Assembly (NCBI RefSeq): GCF_018474025.1
Contig: NZ_JAHCTA010000008.1
Span: 62,001-126,000, forward strand
Direction: 5' to 3'
Length of the DNA stretch: 64,000 nucleotides
Source: Alteromonas oceanisediminis
GTDB taxonomy: Bacteria > Pseudomonadota > Gammaproteobacteria > Enterobacterales > Alteromonadaceae
Below the pieces are notes generated by a model. It saw only the letters and a list, made by a program, of their open reading frames with translations, made no database searches and had not been told where the DNA came from. Position numbers and translations under genes: made by a program. Shown in pieces: positions 55,399-63,155 of the stretch (the first letter of the stretch is position 1; each line of letters begins with the position of its first letter).

Positions 55399-57102
55399 AT
55401 GCACATGTACTTTTCTAACGCGCGGCTACCCCGGGCTACGCGGCGTTTGTCTTTTACCGCGATGCTACTGAGTGTAATGGTGTTGCCCATAGCGGCAATG
55501 GCACAATCCAGTGACAAGGATTCTGCAATAACAAACTCGATGTCGCAGGCGCTGTCGTTAGTGCCGTTGATTGAGTCAGCCAGTGTGCGGTTAAGTGCAA
55601 ACAAAGACATTGAACAGATTGCACTTTACTACAAACCGACTACGGAGCACGCATGGACACCGGCGTTTGATATGGTGTGGGAGCCAGTTGCAGGAAAATG
55701 GCAGGGGGTTTTATTGCATTTGCGTGCAGGCACTGAATACGAGGTAAAAGTGCAAGCCCGCGATCAGGGAAAAGGTCAGGAATGGATACAACGGTTCACA
55801 ACTCGATCGCAGTTTCCCGCTGTGGATCCACAAAAGGTGATTGCGTTACGAGACATCTATCAAGGCGGACAGCTCAATCTCAAAGCGCTTAAAGTCAATG
55901 GCTCACCGGGCGCGTGGGCAATGATACAAGGCGATCCCAACACAGTCATCAAAGCTGACGAACTTGAATCAGCGGTTTTTTTACAAGGTAATGCCTATGT
56001 GGTACTCAAAGATATCGTGATTGACGGCGGGTGGCGCTACGGCGTGCAGATGCGTAACTCTCACCATATCTGGATAACCGGCTGTGATATTTCAAAATGG
56101 GGCAGAGTACCAACAGTTTTTAAGAAGGGGCGCGGTTATGCGACACCTGAAAGCAAAACGCCGATAAATTATGATGCGGGCATCGATATCGACAAATCGG
56201 GTGTGGTCACCGTTGAAGACTGCCACATTCACTCGCCCAATTATGGCGCAAATAGTTGGACTCATGGCCACCCGAAAGGCGCAAACGCAATTCAGGTATG
56301 GGCACAGCATAAAAATGAACAGTTTCAGGGCCAAGTGATTATTCGCCACAACCGTATTCAGGGAAGTGACCAACACCGCTTCAACGATGCAATTGAAGGG
56401 CGAAAAAATACAGAATTACTCGGTGGGTTTGTGCGTGACTCTGCTATTCATAATAATCAAATCGCTTACGCAAACGATGACTTGATTGAAATTGACGGTG
56501 GGCAAAGCGGGGTATTGGTGTACAACAATCAACTTTCGCAGGGGTATGTGGGTATCAGTGCGTTGCCCAACCGGCGTGGGCCAAGTTACCTCTTTAACAA
56601 CGCGATCACTTCATTGGGCGACCAAGACGGCAATGAGTGGACCGCAATCAAGCTGGGCGGTTTACGCAGTGCGCCACAGGGCCAGGTTTTTGTATTACAA
56701 AATTGGATTAACGTCGACCGAAATGGCATCGCAGCGTCATCGGTCAAAGGCGACAATACATTCTGGGCTGATGTGCGCAATAATGTGATTATCACTCAGC
56801 GTTCATCGAATTTGGTGGGGTTGGGTATTTATGATCCCAAGCAATACCCCGACAACCGCTTTGTCCATAATCTTATCTATAATCGTACTCGGCAGGCGCC
56901 GTATGCAGAGGCGAAATTGGCTGAAAATAGTCGCTGGATAGTTTCGCCACAGACCCTGTCGAGCGTATTGGGTTCACAACGAGATCCTTACGTTGATGTG
57001 GCCCTTGCACCCGAGCATATCCTTCATGGTTTTCATGTCAGCGCGCCCGCAGGCAAAGATCAGACGACACCGCCTTTTCTTCTCCGAGTGGGTGTCTATT
57101 AG
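55399..57102 (+). CDS. Secreted right-handed beta-helix protein
   Basis: A 567-residue protein with a signal peptide (about 1-35, AAMAQ). Residues about 50-135 resemble a fibronectin III-like domain (RAGTEYEVKVQARDQG). From about 170 on, repeated short strands form a parallel beta-helix: AVFLQGNAYVVLKDIVIDGG, VQMRNSHHIWITGCDISKWG, VVTVEDCHIHSP, VLVYNNQLSQGYVGISAL. The fold is shared with polysaccharide lyases and chondroitinase-B-like enzymes; catalytic residues cannot be assigned. Its position near the polysaccharide cluster makes a glycan substrate plausible but unproven. Confidence 0.8.
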   Translation: MHMYFSNARLPRATRRLSFTAMLLSVMVLPIAAMAQSSDKDSAITNSMSQALSLVPLIESASVRLSANKDIEQIALYYKPTTEHAWTPAFDMVWEPVAGKWQGVLLHLRAGTEYEVKVQARDQGKGQEWIQRFTTRSQFPAVDPQKVIALRDIYQGGQLNLKALKVNGSPGAWAMIQGDPNTVIKADELESAVFLQGNAYVVLKDIVIDGGWRYGVQMRNSHHIWITGCDISKWGRVPTVFKKGRGYATPESKTPINYDAGIDIDKSGVVTVEDCHIHSPNYGANSWTHGHPKGANAIQVWAQHKNEQFQGQVIIRHNRIQGSDQHRFNDAIEGRKNTELLGGFVRDSAIHNNQIAYANDDLIEIDGGQSGVLVYNNQLSQGYVGISALPNRRGPSYLFNNAITSLGDQDGNEWTAIKLGGLRSAPQGQVFVLQNWINVDRNGIAASSVKGDNTFWADVRNNVIITQRSSNLVGLGIYDPKQYPDNRFVHNLIYNRTRQAPYAEAKLAENSRWIVSPQTLSSVLGSQRDPYVDVALAPEHILHGFHVSAPAGKDQTTPPFLLRVGVY

Positions 57103-57286
57103 TGGACACAAACTGCCTCTGGTAAACTCTCGCAGAAAACCGTATACCAGCAAACTCCAAAAGCCGGTCGCAACAAGTTTAAGCGAGGATGTTAAAAACT
57201 ACTTTAAAGCAGTGACAAAAGACGATTTCCCATATCTGAGCCTGCTCAACCTCTATCTTTCAGGTTGCGTTTCGCAAAAAAAATAG
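57089..57286 (+). pseudogene. Remnant of a CopG-type (COG5304-like) antitoxin
   Basis: In a frame different from the beta-helix gene, 57125-57286 reads NSRRKPYTSKLQKPV, then LSEDVKNYFKAVTKDDFPY and SLLNLYLSGCVSQKK. This follows the pattern of small ribbon-helix-helix antitoxins (...RNPY..KLKKPVTIRL..D...YFK....E..IPYQ.LINLYL.DC...). The usual ATG, ribosome site and C-terminal Trp-containing end are missing, and no toxin gene adjoins it. The start shown is the only in-frame GTG. Probably a decayed module; expression is doubtful. Confidence 0.45.
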
Positions 57287-57418
57287 GAAGATTGATATTT
57301 TGTGGAGGGGCCTAGCAAAGCGCTAAACTTGATCTCATCGCTCTTTGATACGCAATAGCGACGGCGTCATTTCCGTCAGCAGACAATTCCCCGCTACTAG
57401 AAAATTAAGGAAAATTCA

Positions 57419-57886
57419 GTGAAAAATGTACTTACAATGTTAGTTGTTTATCTAATTTCTGTATCTGTGTATGCAGCCAGCCCACTTGCAGAATCAGAAG
57501 TAAGAAAATTAACTCAGCAGTTTATCGAAGCAAAAAATCAGCGCCAGCAACCTGATTCGACTAAAGAAGACATTGATTACTTTCTTTCGTTCTTGGCAGA
57601 CGAATTTAAGGATGAACACGTTAAATTTAACGTGCTCGTCACGAGTAAAGATGAGCTGCGTTCTGGAATGGTCGCGAAGTTAGACGACAAAATATACTTT
57701 AGCAACATAGACATTTTAGAATTAATGGTTGGCCGGAATGTTGCTTTTGTTAAGTTCAAAGAGCATGCGAAAGGGCAACCCAGTCATATGGACAAACCTA
57801 TCGAATATACGGCGATTAATATTATGTCATTGGAGTTTAATGACCTCGGCAAAATAAAGCATATAAGACGCCACCATGGATTATAA
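57419..57886 (+). CDS. Secreted SnoaL/NTF2-like protein
   Basis: A 155-residue protein with a signal peptide (about 1-18, VYAAS). The mature part (TQQFIEAKNQRQQPDSTKED, IDYFLSFLADEFKDEHVKFN in pieces, then alternating strands with RNVAFVKFKEHAKG) fits the NTF2-like fold. GTG start with AAGGAAAA upstream. Function unknown. It is markedly A+T-rich like the neighbouring broken esterase. Confidence 0.65.
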   Translation: MKNVLTMLVVYLISVSVYAASPLAESEVRKLTQQFIEAKNQRQQPDSTKEDIDYFLSFLADEFKDEHVKFNVLVTSKDELRSGMVAKLDDKIYFSNIDILELMVGRNVAFVKFKEHAKGQPSHMDKPIEYTAINIMSLEFNDLGKIKHIRRHHGL

Positions 57887-57975
57887 TTGGCTGTCTACAT
57901 GAGCTGCGACTTCAGCATTTTATCCCGCGGGCCTGCGACTGTTGTTGAAAATTCATACACATCAAGGAAGTCGGT

Positions 57976-58622
57976 ATGAATACATTATTTTCAGTCCTCA
58001 TCACTTTTGTTCTTGCGACGAACTCTGTTGCTTCAGAACTCATTGAGTTGGGGATTTCAACATCGATAGAGTCAGAGCTCATGGACGAAAAAAGACTTTT
58101 TTTGGTCTATTTGCCACCGACATACGACAATGGCACAAAGTCATACCCAGTCATTTACTTACTAGACGGAGACATCCACCGAAAGACTTCTTAAACCGAG
58201 AGCTCATACCTGAAATCGACCGGCTCTACAGAACTTCTAGTAAGAGATTATTAGTAGGCGAATCCTTTGGCGGCTTGTTCGCGTCGAACGTACTTCTTAA
58301 CTCTCCGTCATCATTTACAGATTACCTGATAATTGATCCGACGGCACTTTGGGACAACGATTACCTGAATCGCACCTACAGCAAGAAAGCGAGACCTGTG
58401 AGTCTCAGTTCCAACGTATATTTTGCTTTTGCAAATAATTCACATCTGGGTGAAATAGGATTAGCAAACTATCAGTGGGGTACCTCATTCGCTTTTTCTG
58501 TCATAGAAAACGTGCAAGGAATAGCTGTACAACAGTATTTTGAAAATGAAACTCATGGAACAGTTGCGTTCTTGGCCTGGTACGAAGGCTTAAAGATCCT
58601 GCTACCCACCACAGATGAATGA
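57976..58622 (+). pseudogene. Esterase of the COG2819 alpha/beta-hydrolase type, internally deleted and frameshifted
   Basis: The first part (57976-58194) encodes a signal peptide and the typical opening KRLFLVYLPPTYDNGTKSYPVIYLLDGD, then runs into a stop. In another frame, from about 58173, the sequence resumes as DFLNRELIPEIDRLYRTSSK and LLVGESFGGLFASNV (catalytic Ser in GESFGG), ending with ENETHGTVAFLAWYEG (catalytic His region) at 58622. The middle of the domain (about 60-90 residues in relatives) is missing at the junction near 58170. It could not make a working enzyme. Confidence 0.75.
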
Positions 58623-58654
58623 TGTGTACATTCAGGAACTATGACATAGCTCGC

Positions 58655-58718
58655 CCCAGGTTTTCCTGAGGTGATTCAGCGTAACGGTCGCTAATACGAG
58701 CCGCTGACAAAACCTGGG
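58655..58718. terminator. Long inverted repeat between convergent genes
   Basis: CCCAGGTTTT (58655-58664) and AAAACCTGGG (58709-58718) enclose an inner stem TCAGCG/CGCTGA and a further GGTCG/CGA(G)CC. It ends at the stop of the pyruvyl transferase gene. T-runs lie within the outer arms, so it could end transcription from both sides, although the 44-nt spacer is long for a simple terminator. Confidence 0.5.
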
Positions 58719-59912
58719 CTAGACAGTTTGTGTGCGGCGGGTATTAACAGCATGACTAGGCGCGGGGAGTTGCTGATCCAGCGCGCTAAAAACGGTTTGC
58801 CACATTTGCTCTGTGCGACGTTTAAAGGCCAGAATAGGGCCTCTGTCTGGGTCTGTTTGTTGCGCCATCAAGTGCGTAAAGAGCGCATTGACTTCCGCGA
58901 CACTACTGTCAGCCTGAAGCATAAATTTTTGCTGCTCATACTCTTCAAATAAACGCTCATATTTGAAGCTCCAACTGGTTCCAATGCACGGCACGCCTTG
59001 TGATAGAGCGCTGACACAACCATGAAAGCGTGAGCACACCACTGCGCGGCTTTGACCAATGATCCCTTTGACCACCAAGGGGTCATTTTCCTCAATAATC
59101 TTCAATGGTTGTGAGCATGCAGCGGCAATGTCAGCACAGATAGGCGCATCACCCGCGCCCTCGTGATTCAGGATCACAGGCGTTAAACCTTCTGCAATGC
59201 CTAATTCTGAAAGTTGAACAAACAGGTTAAGGTAACGAGTGGCCCACAGATTGTTACTGTTTTGACTGCTCACCATCTTATTGTTGGGCACGAGCAACAA
59301 GGTTGATTTACCGTCGGTAAAATAGTCCGGGCATCGGCCTTTAACGATATTGGTGAAATCCGGAAATTGGCGAAGATTCGACTGGTCAGAAAGTAACTCT
59401 GCCACATGGTTATAACTTGAGGCTTCTCTGGCAAGAATGAGCGAGGCTTTAGGCAGCGCTCGTTGTAGCGCGTGCACATCGGTAGGCCGAGTAAAAGCGC
59501 CCAGTGCCTGTGGCAGCAATACATAGGGCTTATTGCGCTGATCAAACCGATGCAGTTCTGCGCACAATTGAGTGATCACACGGCTTGGCCATTGGTCGCC
59601 ATATGCAAAGCCGGAGGCATCCAGTACGGCGTCAATATCGGCCTCAGTGATAATTCCCCATTGCTGCGCCATCTGCTTACGCCATGACTGGGGTATCAAA
59701 TCGCTGAAGCGGTTAAGGTTTAAGGGGCCTTTTTGCAACATAAGTTTTTTGTATGCGCCGACATTGGCGATGCACGCGTAAGGTGTTTGACGATTGGGGC
59801 GGAGCACAACATTAATGTCACTACGCCATTCAGCCAATGCCTGCAATACAGCATGCAGCATAAGTTCTGCGCCTTTATTGACAAATTGTGTACCGCGAAT
59901 TTCAATATTCAT
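58719..59912 (-). CDS. Polysaccharide pyruvyl transferase family protein
   Basis: A 397-residue PS_pyruv_trans enzyme that adds ketal-linked pyruvate to surface glycans from phosphoenolpyruvate. Family marks: the start IRGTQFVNKGAELMLHAVLQAL, PYVLLPQALGAF, ILAREASSYNHV, AVVCSRFHGCVSALSQGVPCIG (SRFHG motif) and a C-terminal W..KY..L. Cytosolic. Last gene of the leftward polysaccharide cluster. Confidence 0.9.
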   Translation of the reverse strand: MNIEIRGTQFVNKGAELMLHAVLQALAEWRSDINVVLRPNRQTPYACIANVGAYKKLMLQKGPLNLNRFSDLIPQSWRKQMAQQWGIITEADIDAVLDASGFAYGDQWPSRVITQLCAELHRFDQRNKPYVLLPQALGAFTRPTDVHALQRALPKASLILAREASSYNHVAELLSDQSNLRQFPDFTNIVKGRCPDYFTDGKSTLLLVPNNKMVSSQNSNNLWATRYLNLFVQLSELGIAEGLTPVILNHEGAGDAPICADIAAACSQPLKIIEENDPLVVKGIIGQSRAVVCSRFHGCVSALSQGVPCIGTSWSFKYERLFEEYEQQKFMLQADSSVAEVNALFTHLMAQQTDPDRGPILAFKRRTEQMWQTVFSALDQQLPAPSHAVNTRRTQTV

Positions 59913-59933
59913 AGCCTGTTCCTTGAAAGTGAA

Positions 59934-60995
59934 TTAGTGCTGCTTGAGCAGCGTGTCGGCGTTCTTTTTTTGTGAGAATGGGATGCCGCCATCTTTGATT
60001 GCATACCCCACTGAAATCAGCATAATCGGGCGTTCATAGGGCGATAGGTTGAGTTTTTTACTCATCATTTGTTCGCGCGACTCGATATCTGGCCAATTGA
60101 TGGGGCAAGTAGAAAGCGATAGCGTCTCGCACGCCAGCATAAATTGCATCGCAGCCAACGCGCCGTCGATATAGATGACATGTCTATCGCGCTCTTTCGG
60201 ATACGCACTCAAATCACCCACCACCACAACGGAACACGGCAGATTGTTTACCCATCCGGCAGTGCCCATCGCACAGGCCGCTATATCAACCGCTTTGTCT
60301 TGATGGTTGAACGCATAAAATTTAAACGGTTGTCGATTACAGGCCGATGGCGCCAAACTCGCGGCGTTAATTGCCTGCTGAAGTTTGCCCCATTCAACTG
60401 GTTTCTGTTGATACCAGCGCACAGACCGACGGCGTTTAAACAACGTCAGCAATTCGTCGTAATCCAACGGGCACTTCGGCAATGTGTCGTGCGCATAGGG
60501 CACTGAACTGACTTGTGCGCCGGATGAGCTGATCGCGCTAAACGCTTTGCGCTGGGTGTCGACAATCGGTGTCGCACTAACTACATCAAAGTAAAGACAC
60601 AAAACATCATGCGCCCATTTTTGTTCTTCGTGATCTAAGCGCTTGGCCATCACGCAATCCCGGAAACAACTGACTGTTTCACCAATGTACCCTTCGGCAA
60701 AAACACTGCGGCGGGGGCGCATGATCAACCCCTTCTCTAAGCGGTGAATATTACGACGTAACAGCACGCAACTTTCGCCAATGTCGCGAAGCGATTGTTT
60801 GTAACGAATGCGGCCTTGCAACACGGCCAGATGTTCGCGATCAAACCGACGGCTAAAGACGCAGTAATACAGCGACGCAAGGCGCCCGTGTGAGGCGAAA
60901 AGTGGGATCGTGGCGTCATCGAATTGATGCACAACGTGCAATAAGCGCTGCTTGATTTGCTTAGCGATTTGAATAAGTTGGGGTCGAAGCGACAT
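59934..60995 (-). CDS. Nitroreductase-fold protein with N-terminal extension, polysaccharide-cluster type
   Basis: 353 residues from ATG 60995 (AAGGAATCC ribosome site; the in-frame start at 61034 lies within the flippase gene). Residues about 181-350 are a nitroreductase-like FMN domain: LLTLFKRRRSVRWYQQKPV, AASLAPSACNRQPFKFYA, and PIMLISVGYA near the end. The first about 180 residues are Arg/Cys-rich and are not recognised (RDIGESCVLLRRNIHRLEKGL). Proteins of this kind recur beside pyruvyl transferases; the reaction is unknown. Confidence 0.75.
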   Translation of the reverse strand: MSLRPQLIQIAKQIKQRLLHVVHQFDDATIPLFASHGRLASLYYCVFSRRFDREHLAVLQGRIRYKQSLRDIGESCVLLRRNIHRLEKGLIMRPRRSVFAEGYIGETVSCFRDCVMAKRLDHEEQKWAHDVLCLYFDVVSATPIVDTQRKAFSAISSSGAQVSSVPYAHDTLPKCPLDYDELLTLFKRRRSVRWYQQKPVEWGKLQQAINAASLAPSACNRQPFKFYAFNHQDKAVDIAACAMGTAGWVNNLPCSVVVVGDLSAYPKERDRHVIYIDGALAAMQFMLACETLSLSTCPINWPDIESREQMMSKKLNLSPYERPIMLISVGYAIKDGGIPFSQKKNADTLLKQH

Positions 60996-61005
60996 AAAGG
61001 ATTCC

Positions 61006-62361
61006 TTAACCTTGGCGGCGCTGTTGCCAGCCACTGACTGCTCGCCGCGCGTCGATTAACGCGCTGACGACGTTAAAAGACTGCGTTATCACGCGCGCCA
61101 TCGGGCGGGTAGGTTTAGCCAACCAAAATACGCCGTACCCCGCTACCGCATAGGAAACGAGTGTTGCAATCGCCGCGCCGACACCGCCGTACAATGGAAT
61201 AAGCACGAGATTGAGTAACACGTTGATCACCGCACCTACGCCGTGGCTGAGCAAGGAAAACTGCAGTAAGTGTTCTGCAATTAGCCATTTACTGGCGAGC
61301 GCGCGAACAAAAATGAAAACGCCAGCCCATACGTGCAATTGCAGAACCAATGCTGAGCCATTGAATGCTGGGCCGAACAATAGGTTAACCAACCACGGTG
61401 CTATGCTGGCGATGACGATGGCGATAAGCAACGCAGCACCAAACAGTAAGTTGCAACTCTGCTGGAGCCGTTTCTGATAGCGAGCTTCGTTTTTTTTCCG
61501 CAGTGACAGTAACGCCGGAAAAATAGCCGTCACAAATGCGGTCGCAAAGAAATACCAGACTTCCGACAACCGCACCGCAGCAGAGTAGATACCCACTTCG
61601 GCGCGCGTCGTCATGCTGGCAAGCATCAGTTGGTCAATCTTCAAATAAATGATGGCGGCAAATCCAGAAAGCACCAACCAAAATGACTGTTTAAATAGCG
61701 CGACGCCATAGTGCCAGTTGACATGACTGAAACTGATATGGCGTTGGTAACGTGTGTATAACAGCCAGTACACGGCCCCAATAAAGACTAATTCAGCCGC
61801 AAATAGCAATCCGACTAACAAGAAGGACTGTGTCGCTAGCGCCACTGCCACTTTTGCCGCCGCAAACCCAGCCATAAAAGCAAAGCGACACATGACGACA
61901 GGGCGAATGTTCATGTGCGCCTGAAACCAAAACTCCAATGCCTGCAGGCCATACGTGCTTGAGGCTAATGCCAGACACACCAGTAAAGTCCATTCAGCGG
62001 GTGTTAACGCAACAGTACTCGCCACAATCAAAACACACAGCGAAGCGCTCGCAATACTCGCAAGGAGTCGAAAAACGCAGGTCGTGGATAAGATGGTGTC
62101 TTCCGTGTGGCGCGCGTCTAATAACTCACGGGTAATAATTGCATTCATGCCTAAAGAGGCGAGTGGTGGGATCAGCGCCGCCCCCGCCAGTAAAAAGTTG
62201 AGCTGACCAAATGCTTCGGGCCCTAATTGACGCGCAATCACCATAGTGACAAAAAAGCTCAAGCCCATGCTGGCGACTTTTTCTAACGTTAACCATGACG
62301 TGTTTTTCAATACACGATTCAGTGTAGTTGGCGCTGTTTCTGCGGTCATATTTTCTCTCAA
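61006..62361 (-). CDS. Polysaccharide flippase, Wzx/MATE-like
   Basis: A 451-residue membrane protein with about twelve to fourteen spans that should flip lipid-linked repeat units across the inner membrane. The opening NTSWLTLEKVASMGLSFFVTM and VIARQLGPEAFGQLNFLLA is typical of PST/Wzx members; IPLYGGVGAAIATLVSYAVAGYG near the C terminus is the conserved last hallmark. The ATG overlaps the sulfotransferase stop (ATGA). Confidence 0.9.
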   Translation of the reverse strand: MRENMTAETAPTTLNRVLKNTSWLTLEKVASMGLSFFVTMVIARQLGPEAFGQLNFLLAGAALIPPLASLGMNAIITRELLDARHTEDTILSTTCVFRLLASIASASLCVLIVASTVALTPAEWTLLVCLALASSTYGLQALEFWFQAHMNIRPVVMCRFAFMAGFAAAKVAVALATQSFLLVGLLFAAELVFIGAVYWLLYTRYQRHISFSHVNWHYGVALFKQSFWLVLSGFAAIIYLKIDQLMLASMTTRAEVGIYSAAVRLSEVWYFFATAFVTAIFPALLSLRKKNEARYQKRLQQSCNLLFGAALLIAIVIASIAPWLVNLLFGPAFNGSALVLQLHVWAGVFIFVRALASKWLIAEHLLQFSLLSHGVGAVINVLLNLVLIPLYGGVGAAIATLVSYAVAGYGVFWLAKPTRPMARVITQSFNVVSALIDARRAVSGWQQRRQG

Positions 62362-63155
62362 ACTGCCTGCGCGTGCGGCGCGGCTTTAAACATGGCCTGA
62401 TAAATCGCTGTATCACGCTCACACAACGCTTCAATGCGATCTCGGTACACACGGTTGTGTTTAATTTCATCCGCCAAACGATGATTTGGGCTGGTGTTAG
62501 CGCGCGGGATCTTCAGAGAGCGTGTGTAACGTTGTTCAAATTGAGCAGAAAATACCGGCATAGCTTCCAGTTGCCCGACGATGGCAAAGCGATTTAAATT
62601 CGCTATTGCGGCCTTTACCACAGCATCATCCGGTTGGGTCAGAATATCTTCGAACGCGTAACCACTGAAATATCGACAATACCCTGTGCCGCTGCGTAGC
62701 GCTTTTTCGGTGTCTAAATACGCTTCGAAATTACTGGTATTGGTATGCCAGTCAGATGTTTTATAGGTGTTGTAGATGTATTCCGAAATGAACCGGTCAA
62801 CCGGATTTCGCAAAACGGTGACAAAATCCCAGTCAGCAAAATCTGCAACAACCTGTGGCGCTGCATAACAGTGGCCGGTGACGAATAGGCTGTGTTTACG
62901 GTGCATGAAACTGACCAGATTAATCTGTCGCGCCAGCATCATATCGATGGATAAGAGCGACTCTGCACGCTTGCTGCCTTTTAAATCAATGTGCGTCACG
63001 AGGGGCGTGCCTTTTAAGTAGGCGGGGTACAAACTTTTGAAAATGCCATCATAGACAGACACGCCTGCACATTTTGGGACGTGAATAAAGGCAACTTTAG
63101 GATGGTTTAACACTTTTTGTTTCAGTGTTTGCGTCATGCTTGATACCAGGCTCAT
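62358..63155 (-). CDS. Sulfotransferase family 2-type protein
   Basis: 265 residues. The PAPS-binding signatures are visible: FIHVPKCAGVSVYDGIF (5'-phosphosulfate loop, about 25-40, with PKCAG in place of PK.G.(S/T)) and FVTVLRNPVDRFISEYIYN (3'-phosphate binding, around 112-130). No signal peptide, so it would act in the cytosol on lipid-linked or nucleotide-linked sugar. Overlaps both neighbours by 4 bp (ATGA), a tight operon. It suggests a sulfated polysaccharide, typical of marine bacteria. Confidence 0.83.
   Translation of the reverse strand: MSLVSSMTQTLKQKVLNHPKVAFIHVPKCAGVSVYDGIFKSLYPAYLKGTPLVTHIDLKGSKRAESLLSIDMMLARQINLVSFMHRKHSLFVTGHCYAAPQVVADFADWDFVTVLRNPVDRFISEYIYNTYKTSDWHTNTSNFEAYLDTEKALRSGTGYCRYFSGYAFEDILTQPDDAVVKAAIANLNRFAIVGQLEAMPVFSAQFEQRYTRSLKIPRANTSPNHRLADEIKHNRVYRDRIEALCERDTAIYQAMFKAAPHAQAV

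Noticed and set aside
57080-57110. Frameshift joining the beta-helix gene with the downstream antitoxin-like frame
   Set aside because: The beta-helix protein ends plausibly at 57102 and the downstream residues fit a separate small antitoxin family, so a fusion is not needed.
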